A stretch of DNA of 64,000 nucleotides from positions 1-64,000 of the forward strand of contig JAKSZP010004172.1 of NCBI GenBank assembly GCA_022478985.1, written 5' to 3'. Source of the stretch: Massospora cicadina. Its lineage: Eukaryota > Entomophthoromycota > Entomophthoromycetes > Entomophthorales > Entomophthoraceae. Both the position numbers and the translations under genes were made by a program. The notes beneath the pieces were generated by a model, which made no database searches, was not told where the DNA came from, and saw nothing but the letters and a program-made list of their open reading frames with translations. Positions 1 to 12,240 of the stretch are shown one piece after another; positions within the stretch are counted from its first letter, which is position 1; every line of letters begins with the position of its first letter.

Positions 1-1340
1 CCCCATGGCAGAATGATAGTTAATGTTGTATGCAAAAACAGTGGTGGAAAGGAGGGAAATCCAATTGGAAGGTCATCTGTTACCAAATTTCCGGACTATG
101 TTCACCAAGGTCCCATTAACTCGCCCAACCATCCTGTTGGACTTGGGTGGTATAGGGTCATCAGAACCCTATGAATGCTCATTAGTCATTCAACTTTGAG
201 AGGATGTGCGAGGTGAAGTTGGTACTGTAGTTGGTATATATAAACTGAGGGCATCCATGCCGTTGGATAATAAATTCTATTATGAACTTAACCACTGTGA
301 CTTCCCCCAAATCCTATATCACCTGTGCTTTAACCCACGTGGTCAAGTAGTCGATTGCCACCAGAATGTACTTGGACCAGTTAGCTCCCATTGGCAGAGG
401 GCCAACAACATCAAGGGAAACTATATGCTAAGAAAAATGTGGTTTCACATGTTGGTATTAATTCTTCTGGTGGAATGGCTTTTCCACCTGGCACTGGTGG
501 CAACAGGAAATGGTTTAGACACCTCAAAGTTCATGCTTTCCCAATAATACACAGTGCATTCAAAAAGTTCTGGGACTAACGTTTTAAAGACACAACTTTA
601 CAAATAAATAAACTTTCTTATATCATAATTTAAAATACAATCTTTCCCTCTCTATACATATTTATATTGCTAAAAAAATTGTTAAAAGGTATGCACATAG
701 TTCCTATTTTGTATAACCATGTTTAAACCAGCTGTCACATTCTTCTAAATTGTCTTTACTTTATCAAAAGGATGTACCTTCAGTGCCACCTTCAGCTTAG
801 AGAACAGAAAGAAGTCAGACAGAGCCAAATCTGGTGAATAGAGTGGATAATTATAATCTGAAGGTGGCACTGAAGGTTCATCCTTTTGATATTGTAGAGA
901 CAATTCAGAAGAATGTGACATCTGGTTTAAACATGGTTATACAAAATAGGAACTATGTGCATACCTTTTAACAATTGTTTTAGCAATATAAATATGTATA
1001 GAGAGGGAAAGGTTGTATGTTAAGTTATGATAAAAGAAAGTTTATTTATTTTTAAAGTTGTGTCTTTAAAAACGTTAGTCCCAGAACTTTTTGAATGCAC
1101 TGTGTACCAAGGCCACAACAGTTCCAACGTCTTGCGCATGCCACCATGTCCAACTTCCTTGTGTGCACTCTTGATAAATGCTAGGCCATTCCATGGGTCT
1201 CAGGAAGTTCAATGTAGAATTGCCAATCCACTTGTACAATTCCCCATTCTGTTGGAAGGTACTCGCTCACATCTCATTTGACACTTTTATAACTTGAGGC
1301 GGTTTGTCATTGTATTTCCCGCTGAGCATCTTATCATACA
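1..1340 (-). pseudogene. integrase remnant of gypsy D
   Basis: Minus-strand integrase core and zinc-binding remnants. The stretch 350-548 lines up with 40690-40860 of element A: both contain the plus-strand words ttggcagaggsc and cccaataat, and in A the same segment encodes the start of the DDE core. The insert at 550-1104 interrupts it, and the sequence resumes at 1107. No open frame survives. The C-terminal GPY/F part lies outside the window. Confidence 0.6.
550..1104. mobile_element. palindromic (foldback) mariner derivative, copy 1
   Basis: A 555-bp element inserted in gypsy D at TA (548-549 and 1105-1106). It is almost fully palindromic: arms of about 245 bp start CACAGTGCATTCAAAAAGTT and surround a loop of about 60 bp. 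Arms and loop together encode the C-terminal part of a mariner-type transposase (YSPDLALSDFF, then a segment ending YVHTF). It therefore arose by inverted duplication of one end of a Tc1/mariner element. It has no complete transposase. The loop is in the opposite orientation to copy 2 (13567-14119). Confidence 0.85.
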
Positions 1341-3620
1341 TTATGTCACTCAGATCTGCCATAACTGCAATTGTTGGTAGCCACGACAAGCATTCAGCAT
1401 TCTGTTGTTTGGTCCAGGTTGGTAAAGGATTTCAAATTTGTAAGCCTGAAGTTTGAGGGCCCATTGAGCTAAGCGCCCTTCAGGCTCCTTGAGGTTCTGC
1501 AACCATCGTAACAAAGCATGGTCTGCTATGAATTTGAACTTTACTCCATGAAAATACACCTAATGTTTCTTATACACATAGATCACTGCTAAGCAGCTCT
1601 TACTCAGTTGCAATGTAATTATGCTTATGGCAGCTCAGGCTCCAACTGCAGTATGCAACGGGGTGCTCCTACCCCTTCATCATCTTTTTGGGAAAGGACC
1701 GCCCCCACAGCAGAAAGGGATGCATCCATCTGAATGATAAACTCTTTATCATAGTTGGAGTAGCGCAGCACTGGCACACTGATTAGTGCCATCCAAAGTT
1801 ATTGAAGGAGCATTGTTGACTTTAAGTCCATTTGAACATTTTATCCTTTTTTAACAACTCATATAGCGGCCCTCTAATAAAAATGAAGTTAAGGATAAAG
1901 CGTTAGTAGTAACCAACCAACCCCCAAAAATACCTGTACGTCACATTTGCTGCTTGGAGGGGTCATTTTCCAATTGGCTTTTACCTTGGTTGTTTGAGGT
2001 ATAAGCCATTTGCATCTACCACAAAGCTAAGGAACTCCAGCTGAACTTTAAAAATTGTCATTTCCAGGGTTCGATCTTGATGTTTGCCTTAGCCAGTTGG
2101 CGGAATACCTCCTCCAAATGGTTAAAGTGCTTATAAAATGTGCGGGAGAATACATTGATGTCATCAAGGTACATGAGGACACATGACAACTTAAGTTCGC
2201 CAAGGATAGTGTCCATCACCCGTTGAACATAGCCCAGGCGTTACACAGCCCTTAGAACGTATGGGTCAGTTCAAAAAGCCCCTTGGATGTGATAATGGCG
2301 CATTTCTCTTGTTCCGCTGTGGGAAATTCAATTTTTCATTAACTGGATATCAAATCCATTGCTGAGAAATAACGAGCTCCCCCTTACTAATCTTAGCATC
2401 ATTGATCTGTGGCAAGGGGTATGAGTCCTTCTGGGTGATACTATTGAGCTTTTAGTAATCTATTACTACTTGGTTGGTGCCATCCTTCTTTTTTACATTT
2501 ATACCAGGCGAAGCCCTGGACTCTTTGATAGTTTGAGCATCCCTTACTCCAGCAGCTTTTTGATTTCCTGAGTAACTATGTTTTTGGCTGCCCTTGATTG
2601 GCGGATTGTCCAAGACCTGATGGGAGGATGATACCCAGTGTCCAATTGATGGACCACCCCCTGTGCACACCCTAAATTATATTTGTCAACAGCAAAAATC
2701 CCCTTTTAATTTTGAAATAAAGCTTCCACCTGATCTTTCTGGTCTTCCAATAACCCCATTAAATTTTCACGCGGTACAACTGCCATTACTTCAAGCTGCG
2801 GTTTGATGGGCAGGCCAAATTCACCTAGTGACCTGAATCATGAACCTGAAGGACCTCCTTAACTGAGATTAAATATATATATGCCACTATTTGATGCTGG
2901 TGGATTCACATCAGTTTGTTCTGGAAATTCGCTACTAAGTCCAAGATCTCCCCATGTCTCAGGAGTATAATGCCTGGGGCCATGTGGGGCTCAAGCTGTG
3001 ATTGCTGATAGGCCAATGACCTCCCCATAAGGCCCATAAGGCACTTCCACCTCTAACTTGGTGTTTATTATTACTTGGTGTCTGGAGGGGATAGATATAG
3101 GGCCAGTGGATCTAAGCGGTAGCCCTTGATATTCATATACATGATGGGGAAGGGGTCAAGTCTTTCTCTCAAGTCAATGGTAGCAAACCAAAAACACCCC
3201 ATCACTGTATGCCAGGTTGATATGACCATGTGCTCTGATCCTTCAGCACTCTGATGAAGGTAAAGCAAATTTGGATCTGCTATCCCAGAATTTAGAAGGT
3301 CTCTGCCATAATATCAACAACAGCCCCAAAATGTCACATAACAGCGGTTTCAATTATCAGTCATAGTTATTGTTCAGTAGCACTATTGTCAGGGCTACAA
3401 TGACAATTGAGCCAAAATGCAAGGGTAGTGCACTGTACGCTTCATCAGAGACTATGCTTTCCGCACTTGGAGTCCTATACACCATACAACTTTCCACATT
3501 AGGCTTTAATGTCAACTTTACCACCAACTTTGTGGACAATATGTTAACTGGAGTTCATGTATCAATTATAGCGCAGTTTCAGGTTTTTGCTATGACAATG
3601 CCACAGTATGTACACTCAGA
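1341..3620 (-). pseudogene. RNase H, reverse transcriptase and protease remnants of gypsy D
   Basis: Minus strand. RNase H is readable at 1350-1559 (ADHALLRWLQNL and KLQAYKFEILYQPGPNNR). The reverse transcriptase catalytic box is intact as MYLDDINVFSRTF around 2140-2175. The fragment at 2452-2670 carries IKESRASPG and KKDGTNQVVIDY, the usual Ty3 fingers motif (normally KKDG.R.CIDY). A retropepsin-like segment lies at about 3520-3570 (PVNILSTKLVVKL, after a damaged D-T-G). Stops separate all these blocks, so this is a dead pol. Confidence 0.75.
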
Positions 3621-4950
3621 GTAGGATGAATTCTGATTGTTTAAAAAGTGGACAGCTAAAGAATCTCTTTTCCCCACAGAGCTCATAAATATCCTCCCTG
3701 ACTCTAGGGTACTTATAGACAATTATATCTACAAAGGGGGCAGCGTTTACCCTTTTTAAGAGAGGCGCATCAGAGGATTGATCTGGATCATCTGTATAAA
3801 TTTGCTCAAACATTTGACAGGCATAAGGCTTTGGTGAACCTTGAGGTCCTTCTTCCTCCGGGTCCTTGGTTTGCGCTCATGTCAATACATTCACCCCTCC
3901 AACTGGCTGCTGATATAGGAACGCGTCATTGTACTGAAGGACTTCCGCTGGATGTATGGATATAGGTTCAGGTGAGACGTTTTGGGTTGGGATAGCAGAG
4001 GTAAAAAGCCCCGTCTACTTCACTCTAACTTTTCCCTGATGGTACTGATCCTGCAGTAGGTAATGGACCTGACAATTGGGGCAACCTCTTGCCAGGTGCC
4101 CAGAGTGAACACACTCAAAAAAATTGACCCCTATAGGGCCTGCGTCCTTGATTAATTAAGATGGGCTACACCAAAAGTTGGACTGGGGTCAATCGGTTTA
4201 ACAGGCTACGCCTGATATTTGAACTGCTGATGGCAACTCGGTTGGGAGCAAGGCGTGTAGTGATGAAAAGCTTGAGGGTTACTAGACTGATGCTGAATAG
4301 GGCGGGATAATTCCCTTAAATAAAAAAGTTCATTAGTTAATGTGGTAGGTTTCCACTCTTTATTGGGCAGAGGAAAGGTAGCGGATAAATGGCATAAAAT
4401 TTAAACAATTTTAAGTATTGGTACCTCGTCCTCTAAATATGGACCCATGACATTGTAAAGATTGTAGTATAGCTTCACTGCGGAGGTCATCACTATTAAT
4501 ACGTCAGATTTGGATAAAGTCCCTGCCCAAGTAACATGAGCTTCCGCCATAAGGCAAACGTACTGAGGGTCTCATTACGCTTAAACTCAATGATCAAGAA
4601 TTCTGCCATCTACTGTGGCATTTTTGCAGTACCACTGAAAAACTACAGCGCAGTATTTTTCACTTCCTGGTATGTAACGGAACTGTTGGAAAGATAGCAT
4701 GTTACATGGTTTGGCACTTCTGACATCCAAGATGATTATTAACATTTTACTTTCCACCGATCTGAAGCTCCTTCTGCTGCAAGCTCAAATCGCTTTAAGA
4801 ACCCATGGATGTTCCCACCACGATCAAACGGAGGAAGCTTATCAATACAAACCTCCTTAAGAAGATCATCCTGCCTTTGGAGCACAGCATCCAAGGCAAA
4901 TCTAATTTCTGCATATGCAGTTGGCCTAATGTTCTAAAAGGATTCCCTAT
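3616..4950 (-). pseudogene. gag remnant of gypsy D
   Basis: Minus-strand gag. A damaged zinc knuckle is visible near 4068-4125 (ECVHSGHLARGCP; the second cysteine is lost). The capsid-like part extends to about 4950, just inside the primer-binding site. It corresponds in position to the gag of element A at 43632-45183. Stops occur throughout. Confidence 0.5.
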
Positions 4951-5020
4951 TAGTGCAGGCCTGTTATAACATAGCCAACGCCTGGATTTTTATTTTATTT
5001 TTGGTGTTGATCAATGGCCC

Positions 5021-5037
5021 CCTGTAGTGAGCACCAC
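5021..5037 (-). other. primer-binding site of gypsy D
   Basis: Read on the minus strand, TGGTGCTCACTACA starts one base after the LTR end. Nearly the same site occurs next to the right LTRs of elements A (TGGTGTTCACTACA) and C (TGGCGCTCACTACA). TGG is the expected complement of a tRNA CCA end. I could not identify the tRNA. Confidence 0.6.
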
Positions 5038-5599
5038 TGTTATAAATTTGACGGAATTGTTGAGATACGGCATAAGTTTTTTGCGCAGTATCAAGCCCAA
5101 TGAGCAATGGAAAGACAATATTTAAATTGTCAGCCCACAAAACAGTGTAAAGATTATAATAAAATTTGAAGCAATCGCTTCAGTAACACTACTTTATTTA
5201 TTTTAGTGTATAAAAGCAGATTCCTTCTTCTCTGCTCATTTTTTTTGTAACAATCCTCCTCCTTCAATTCTCAGATATTGCTTATATCTCAGCATTTTGG
5301 TCATTGCTGACCCTTTTGCTTAGACTATTCATTCTTCCATATTCTCATTGGTTCTGGCAAAGCCTTCATTCATTATGATCACAATCGCTTAGTTCAAGGC
5401 GATTTACCAATTATTCATCATTCTTTGATATCTCCTAATCTCCTCTTTTTTAGCGATCCAATAACCATCCATTCTAACCCAATATCGCCTCATCATAAGG
5501 CGCTCAAATAAGTGTAACTCAGAATCTTGATTTGAAGATTATACCCATTCTGCCGCAATGTCTTAGGGCTTATCATCCTGTCATATCAGAATCACGACA
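5038..5599 (-). repeat. LTR of gypsy D
   Basis: It starts TGTTATAAATTTG on the plus strand and ends ATCACGACA, matching the end of the element A LTR (ATCTCAACA). It is 562 bp long. The next five bases, actgc (5600-5604), would be the target-site duplication, but the partner copy is outside the window. Confidence 0.65.
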
Positions 5600-7073
5600 A
5601 CTGCCATTGGTGCCATACTATCCCAATGTGATGAATAGGGGGAGGAACACCTGGTAGCCTTTTGCAGCTGCGCACTCACTAAGCAGGAGAGAAATTATGT
5701 ATGTAACAGAGCGTTAATTTTTTCGTGTTATCTTTGCTTGTAAACAATTCCCCGTTTAACTTCATGGGACTAAATTTCATCTCATCACCAATCACGTCTT
5801 ATTGTGGTGGCTAAACTGTCATGAAACCTGCTAATAAAAATAATTTTGGCCTGCCAGTCTGGATTAGAAACCACTCAAAAGAGCAATTATAAGTACATTG
5901 GTACGGACAATCACAATATTCTAAAAAATTGGGGAGTAAGAGTGCCACTAAAAGCCAGTTATTCCATAAAGGTGGATAACATAGCTGTTAAAGACCACCA
6001 CAAGCTTCTTAGATAAAAAAATTGAGATCTAATGGTTTTTTTATAACAAAAAAGGGAAATTAAAGAATGGAGAAACAGCAGAACCAGTTATAGACTGATG
6101 CCTTATGAACTTAAATGGGAATAAAGGGGATGTGCTTAGGGCCACCAATGTTTAATAAATAGATATCCAAGAACCAACACACTGCCAGAGTTTCTGAAAT
6201 CTGAATCAAGGTTGTACAGGCGGATCACTATGGCTTCCTGTAAATTTTTGCTATCAAATTTTTTACCAAATATCTTGTGGACTAGCTGCGGCCTGGCAAG
6301 AAAATGGGCAATTTGGCGGGACTGAAAGGGCGCGCCCAGGGGAAATAATGGTAGGGATGATCACAATTTTTAGTTTGGGTTCTAGACGACTATTTTGTTG
6401 GGGATTGGCTTGCCATACAATCACATATGCTGGCAGACTAGGAGGCAGTACTATTTCCAATTTTTCACCATTTTATAATTTCAAATTTAAATCTGGCTTC
6501 TGCTCCTAAGGAACTTAAAAGTCGTTATAATAAAATATGGCATTGAAAGGGAAGGAAACATGCCTGATGGCAGTGAACTCTGGCCTCCACCACCTTCTTT
6601 CGCTTTCCCTAAACCCTTTTCACCAATTTCTTGGTAGTAGGAAGAATTACAAGGGGAGAAGCCTTCAGAAGTAGGTTGTGACCCACCGTTCATCTACTAC
6701 ATGGGATAAAAGCCCTTGTTGCCAGGGGGAAGCAGCCTTTTTGGGCCACTTCATAATTCTGTGTGAAAACTTCTTCCTTCCCAGGCATAGAAGTTGCTCC
6801 TAAGGACTTATATATACAATTTGGGGTATTAGAGGGATGATTATACAGATAACCTCTGAGTCTTCAAGCCTATGGTCATGATGTAATATATTATTTGGGT
6901 CCTCTCACCAGAACAACAATGAACTATTTAGGTCAACTATTGTTTCTGTCTTGTCTCCAATTTAGACTAGATGTTTGAGAAAAAAAAGGTCACGTATGAG
7001 TTAAGCAACTTACCATTTTTCACTCACCTTAACAGGTTATTAAAAATATAAAAAGACAGAAATAATATACTAT
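5600..7073. other. about 1.5 kb without recognised gene
   Basis: AT-rich sequence between the gypsy D LTR and the ORF1-only LINE. No reading frame with recognisable domains is visible. Because the sequence right of the LINE insertion is a plus-strand gypsy pol, the right part of this stretch may be the upstream pol or gag of the same element E, decayed beyond recognition. Confidence 0.5.
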
Positions 7074-9065
7074 GCAAGATTTTTTTCTTTCCACTCAAAG
7101 TCACTTTTGAGCAATTTTATTAAAACCAAAAAAGTAAGTAGACAATTAGTGATCAAACGCCAACTGCAGACATTCAATCCCCAATGAAGTCAGATTTTTC
7201 CACCAGCTGCTCCAGTGAGGGCAGGGCGAAACCCCGCCTAGCATTTTTCTGTCCGGCAGGAAAACGCGCTTGGTCTGGATCGTCCAGTCCCATTAAGTCC
7301 TTGGGTCAGTTTAGTCCACCCAAGGATCTCGCCACCCATCTGGCACAAACCCAGGCGATGCCTCACAGCCCACTCATTCTCCCCCGCTCCCAGCTCCATT
7401 TTGGCCTTCAGGTTGAGTACAGAAGACTGTTCTCATATTAGGAACAAGCAATTATTGACCTGGCCCAGGCAGTGTTGCAGATGGCCAGATTCATAGACTT
7501 CCGCCCCTTAAGGGGTATTTCAACCTCAGCTTCACCTGCGAAGCTGACGCTGCCACTGTAGCTACTGTACCCCTGGTTTTCAAGGGCACACCCATTACAA
7601 CCACATGCACATGGCTCCCCACTGACACAACAATGGTAGTCTGATTCACGGGGTTGCCCTCTCACCTCCCCCCCTCAGTACTCCATCAGGAGTTAATGGA
7701 AGGATTGGCCATGTATGGCTCCAACCCCATCCTTCAGTATGTGGTCCCCAATGGGGCCGCTCACCTAGCTGGGCCTTGGGCATTTGCCACGATCAGCCCA
7801 AAACATTTTACAATTTCTTTGTCAATTCCACCCCACGCCATCATACCCTCTGCCCCCAATCACCCATTCTGGGCCCGTGTAGAAGGCGGGAGGACAATCT
7901 GACCTTCCTGCTTTGAGTTAGATCACTCAAAGCGCAAATACCCATCCCTCACAGTTTCCTCTGACCCAGCGTGGTCATCGCAAGGCCCCCACTTTGCCTC
8001 ACACCCCACTACTTTTCCAACATGGGGTACTATACTACCCCCTCCCCCAAAGCCTGTTGCTGCCTTAGGGCCTGCTGCAGCCAATCAGCCCCATCCTCAG
8101 GCCAGTGCCACCTGCGCCTCGCCCAGTGCCACTTGCACCTCATCCAATCAGGAATCAGCTTGGACTAATGTGGGTTCCCACATTATCCTGCAATCACCAG
8201 TCACACCACTTCAAATTGCAGATCCCAATTTTGAGTTTGACTTGAACTTATGGTCTTCATTGGCTGAAATGGATGAAATGGGTAATTTTATTGATGCCTT
8301 GCAACCCACATATGACGAATTCATCCAGAGTCAAATCCCAAACTGGTCACTCAATGATTTTATGCCCCTCAACCAAACGCAGTGGAGTTCTGCTCAGACC
8401 ACCAGCTTGCTATCGCAGCATACACCCACCCTGAGGTAACCACTATCCATGAACTGACCAAGTCATCAGTAGCTGCACTAGCCACGGAAATCCCGCCCCC
8501 ATCCTCAAGCCATCCATGCCCATAAACCACAAACTCGCCATTGAAATTGCCCACAGGCGCGCTAAGGATGCCATCCAGAGAGTGGTTAACGCCTCGCAGG
8601 CCAACTCTTAAGTTACCTGAGCCTCTGTGGCTTCACTGTCCCAGCTTCCTGCCCTCCACATTAAGGCGGAGGCCACCATTTCCAAATACATTGGCGACTT
8701 GCTGTTGTACAATCAATTCCTTGGGCAGCCACTTGTTACCGACCTTGCTCCCCATGCTGATCACCCCACCCCCTTTGCTCTCCCTCCTTGGCCCATGCTC
8801 TTGATGATGTGCATGTGACTGATAATGAGCCACCCAATCCCCCTCCCCTTCTGCCATAGTAGGATGAGCGCCTCAGCGCTGTCCCACCTGGTAGTTTAGT
8901 GTCTCAATTGTTATGTTTCGCCCTTTTTTTGATTAGTCGTTTTATTTTGGTCTGAGAGTTTAGTTAGTTTAGGCTTTTTTGTCACTCTCTGCAATTTGGT
9001 AATGTCTGCCCCTGGTCAGTGTGCCTCATAATAAATTTAAAATTCAAAATATACTATGCAAGATT
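7074..9065 (+). mobile_element. ORF1-only LINE derivative with 18-bp target-site duplication
   Basis: An insertion (7092-9047, 1956 bp) flanked by perfect copies of AATATACTATGCAAGATT at 7074-7091 and 9048-9065. It is GC-richer than its surroundings. Its end, CTGGTC..GCCTCATAATAAATTTAAA, matches the 3' end of the full LINE at 20622-25919. It contains an ORF1-type region but no endonuclease or reverse transcriptase, so it looks like a LINE that lost ORF2 and was mobilised in trans, analogous to mammalian HAL1. It is now broken by stops. Confidence 0.75.
7184..8860 (+). pseudogene. ORF1 (gag-like) remnant of the truncated LINE
   Basis: Frame-shifted plus-strand coding sequence. The segment 7654-7902 ends in APNHPFWARVEGGRTI, matching the GHTTHPFWVTVD part of ORF1 in the LINE at 20622-25919. 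That part precedes the zinc knuckle. Downstream, 8170-8439 is an acidic, hydrophilic stretch (NFEFDLNLWSSLAEMDEMGN). Frames around 8520-8820 (HKLAIEIAHRRAKDAIQRVV) look like a charged C-terminal part. The knuckle itself was not found. No frame is intact. Confidence 0.55.
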
Positions 9066-10188
9066 AAAATTAATGGTAAAAATAGGAGTATTTAGCTCCA
9101 CTTGAAAACCCATTAATTTTTATGCAAGCCCATATGAGTGTTGGCCATGGTGGAATAAACAAAATTCTGAAGCAAGTCTAATATAATTATTACTGGATCC
9201 ATGAGGTATAATATTCAGGATATACCAATGAAGTTCAATAATGTCAATTGCAACAGCCCTTTAAGGCCTTTATCACCTACCAAACAGTAAAGCCCAATTA
9301 AGCTTGGAATATAGTCTCTATTGATGTTAGAAAACCCTTACTTGTAAGCAAGTTCAGCCACTAATACATCATTGTGGCCATCAACCTAACTAAGGGGTTA
9401 AGGGCAAATTTATTTGCAATGTCAGAGAAGTCACTCCTGCTAAATTCATTTTAAAACACATTATCCATAGGCACAGGCATTCAAAGGTTATCTTAATGGA
9501 CAACGCTATAAATTTTACCCTTAATATATTCACTTAAACTAAAGTGATCATGGGAAATAGAGGGGCTCTATCTTCTCTTTATACACAATACTAGCATTAT
9601 CAAGGAGAGATTTGATGAAACTTTATATTAATTATAAGTAAGTTCGCTGTTGCTACCCTTTACAACGGACCCTCTACATTGGACCAGCAATATACACCTA
9701 TGATACTGGTCATCATAGTGCCTCATTATTCTCACTCTTCCAGTTTCACTACAGTTGACAGCCTGCCTTATCTCCCTTGTTGCATTCTATTTTAGATGAT
9801 GAGGATGGGATCCAAACCAAAAGAGTATTGTGACTGATTGGTTAGGGCACGAATTAAGATATAAACTAAAACTTATGAAGCCACCTTTACTTGAAAAATT
9901 AATCAGAAAAACCATGATGACATGCAAAATAACATTACATAATTATAAATAAAGTGATAAGAATTTGTGCATAAAAACTTAAAGATTAGAAGGACTTTCA
10001 AGATGTTCACTCTTTGTAAAGGCCTTTATGCAAACCTAAAGCCTTTGTCAAAATAATTTTATACCATCAAACACTTTCTCAATGGGATAATTATCAACTG
10101 GGTTCATGTAAAGTTCCTAGGACCTTACTACATCATATAATCTCCTCCTTAAAAATTTATAAAAGAATGAGTCAATTCAAGGGGGATT
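9066..10188 (+). pseudogene. integrase remnant of gypsy E
   Basis: Plus-strand Ty3 integrase remains. The zinc-binding part reads HGGINKIL..YYWIHEV near 9140-9215. The first catalytic block reads VSIDV..PL with YIIVAINLTKGLRA near 9310-9410. The sequence continues without clear domains to a polypurine tract, caagggggat (about 10179-10187), directly before TGTTTCATAACG at 10189. That is the usual boundary to a 3' LTR. The LINE at 7074-9065 is inserted upstream of the integrase. Confidence 0.65.
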
Positions 10189-10625
10189 TGTTTCATAACG
10201 TTTTAAATTTGCCTAAGGTAATTAACTTTCTATCCCTTTTTTGTTATTTGAAATAGACTAAATTAAATGTGAGTGGCTAAGTTGTCTTAGCGTGTTGCTG
10301 TCTGATTTACTATTCAAAACCCCCATCCATCTCATAACTGGCACCCACTGTTCCTCATTCTGTAATGAGTCTTTACCTGTAATTGGTACTACTATGTCTA
10401 TTGTACCTATTGTAATCATTATACCTAATATATCCCGCTGTAATTGTTCCTAAAATCAGGACATCGTTGTTCTTTGGCTAGGATGTTGACTATAATTGTT
10501 TATCATTATTACTTTTAATAGAGAAACACCTTAGTCCAAATTTATTTAACAATTTAGAAATTAGGCTAGAATAAAGCTTTTGCTATACTAGGAATTGTAG
10601 AAAAAAGTATTGTGTAGCGCTCCTA
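10189..10625 (+). repeat. putative 3' LTR of gypsy E
   Basis: It starts TG immediately after a polypurine tract. The end is uncertain; I place it near 10610-10625, where tgtagcgctcctatacaa could be a decayed primer-binding or LTR-end sequence. No second copy was found, so this rests on the polypurine tract alone. Confidence 0.35.
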
Positions 10626-11849
10626 TACAATATTTCGGCTTAATAAGACCTTGTCAGAGGTCAGAAGTCAAACATATAAATGGATTAGAGTAATTTTTAA
10701 GGATGAACTTAAACTGTGGAGTAGTGTGCGTTTGATGCATACTACAAGCAGATAAGGTGAGCATAATAGGATCAACAAACAGTATCTCTTTACACGCTTT
10801 GATAAACGCCATTTTATTGTAGAATTATTGTTTTTAAATACTTTAGGTTTGAAATAGATGGAGGCTTGTAATGTGGGAGCTCTGAGACTGAAAATAATAT
10901 TGGGACAAAGAAGCTTAAAAATTAAAGAGGTAAGGTATACTCAGCCTCAATATAATAAACTCTTGTGCTTTTTGCCCTTCTGTTGTCATAAGGGGTATTA
11001 TTGTAACCAATTGAAATTTCTTCTAGGTGAAGCATTTAAATGCTACTCAAAGGTTTCTTGTTTGAAAAGTATTAATGTTTGGGCCTCACGGTCTGCTAGT
11101 AATGAAGTGATAACCTAAACATCAATGTAGTGGTTATTAACTACTCTATAGATGGTGGTGGGAAAATGAAAAACTTTGTCTATATGAAAGAAGTATGCAA
11201 AGGTTCTATGTGTAGTAATACCCAGGTTGACCAAAAATATAGACTATCTGTGTGAGAAAAAAATTAATGCAAAAGGATTAATTGTGCTTGTTTAACAGCT
11301 CAGCGTTCTTTATTTATTTTTGCAGAATTTCATCTATATGATGTCTACTTGGGAAGAGTTAGTGCAAAGGGCTTTATTCATGATTCACTATACATTAGTG
11401 TTTTTGCAAATAGATTGTAAATCAATAAAAAGATATGACGAAAGTAGAGGTTTTTATGTTTATCATGGAAAAGGTGATTGTAGGTTTAGGATGTATTGAA
11501 TTATATACTTGGCTTGGACACCTGCTGATGGGCTGACAAAGTTTCACTCTCAATATATGATAGAGATGAGGCTCTATGCTCTCAGCACTAGGAACATCCC
11601 TTCCTAGCGTAAAATTTCAAACAATTGTATTTGAGGGTCATTGTCTGGCTTTGCCTAATTTTTGGTAAATCCTTGATCTTGAGTTTCCAAATTATATACA
11701 TCAATTTGACTTATATTTAGTAATCATTTATTAATTAATGCTTTATTGTTCCTAATGGCTAAAGTAGTTATTCTAACTATAGTGCAAAGCAGCAAAGAGA
11801 TTCTAATGCTAAATTCATAAACAACTAAATTTGGATCAATAACATCTTT
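10626..11849. other. about 1.2 kb without recognised gene
   Basis: AT-rich sequence. The longest frame (10858-11118, 86 codons) shows no recognisable domain and has the composition of chance open sequence. I see nothing else to name here. Confidence 0.5.
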
Positions 11850-12240
11850 AGTGCCTCTCTGACTGACAGGATTAAATCAAAACTCAATTTATCTATTATT
11901 TTATAGCAATGTATAATGGTGAGACCTTGTTCAAGGATTGCCTCACCCAGTTGCTACCCAAAACTATCATTATTTTCCCTTACCTATTAAATTCCTAACT
12001 TCAGATCATGGTTCACTATTTTTAATTTTTTTCAGCTCTATGTCTGGTATATTTCTCACTTATTTTATTCTAATTTTTCCTAGCACTTTATATATTACTT
12101 CTTTTTCCTAAAAATATCTCCAGGTGATTGTATATAGTTCAGTTAAGATTTTTTGTGGGACCGCTAGGCCTTAGTTTAGATTAAGTTCCTTGATAAACAA
12201 AAATTGGACATTTCCTCAGTGAAAATAATTACGCTAAAAG
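11850..12240 (+). repeat. dispersed repeat R1, copy 1 (LTR candidate)
   Basis: It lines up with 26010-26400 in the same orientation. Shared landmarks in order are: gataagatt/gacaggatt, caatgtataatgg/caatgtacaatgg, cagttgctacccaa, and gggacc.ct..gccttagtt..gattaagt. The spacing is conserved over about 380 bp. The two could be LTRs of one element whose interior was later filled by LINEs. No LTR ends or coding domains prove this. Confidence 0.45.

Larger units (their letters stand above)
1..5599 (-). mobile_element. Ty3/gypsy retrotransposon D, degraded, left end outside window
   Basis: This is a decayed LTR retrotransposon read on the minus strand. From right to left it holds one LTR (5038-5599), a primer-binding site, gag, protease, reverse transcriptase, RNase H and integrase, which is the Ty3/gypsy order. 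The other LTR lies beyond position 1. Many stops and frameshifts break the reading frames, so it is not functional. A palindromic mariner derivative is inserted at 550-1104. Its integrase, protease and primer-binding site line up with those of element A (39367-46266), so the two are related families. Confidence 0.85.

Noticed and set aside
3370..3624. Plus-strand 84-codon frame, with a similar plus-strand frame at 43180-43380 sharing the ending PQYVHSE/SQYVHSE
   Set aside because: Both lie antisense to the protease region of related gypsy elements. The minus-strand reading shows retropepsin-like motifs, so the shared ending is a shadow of homologous sequence.
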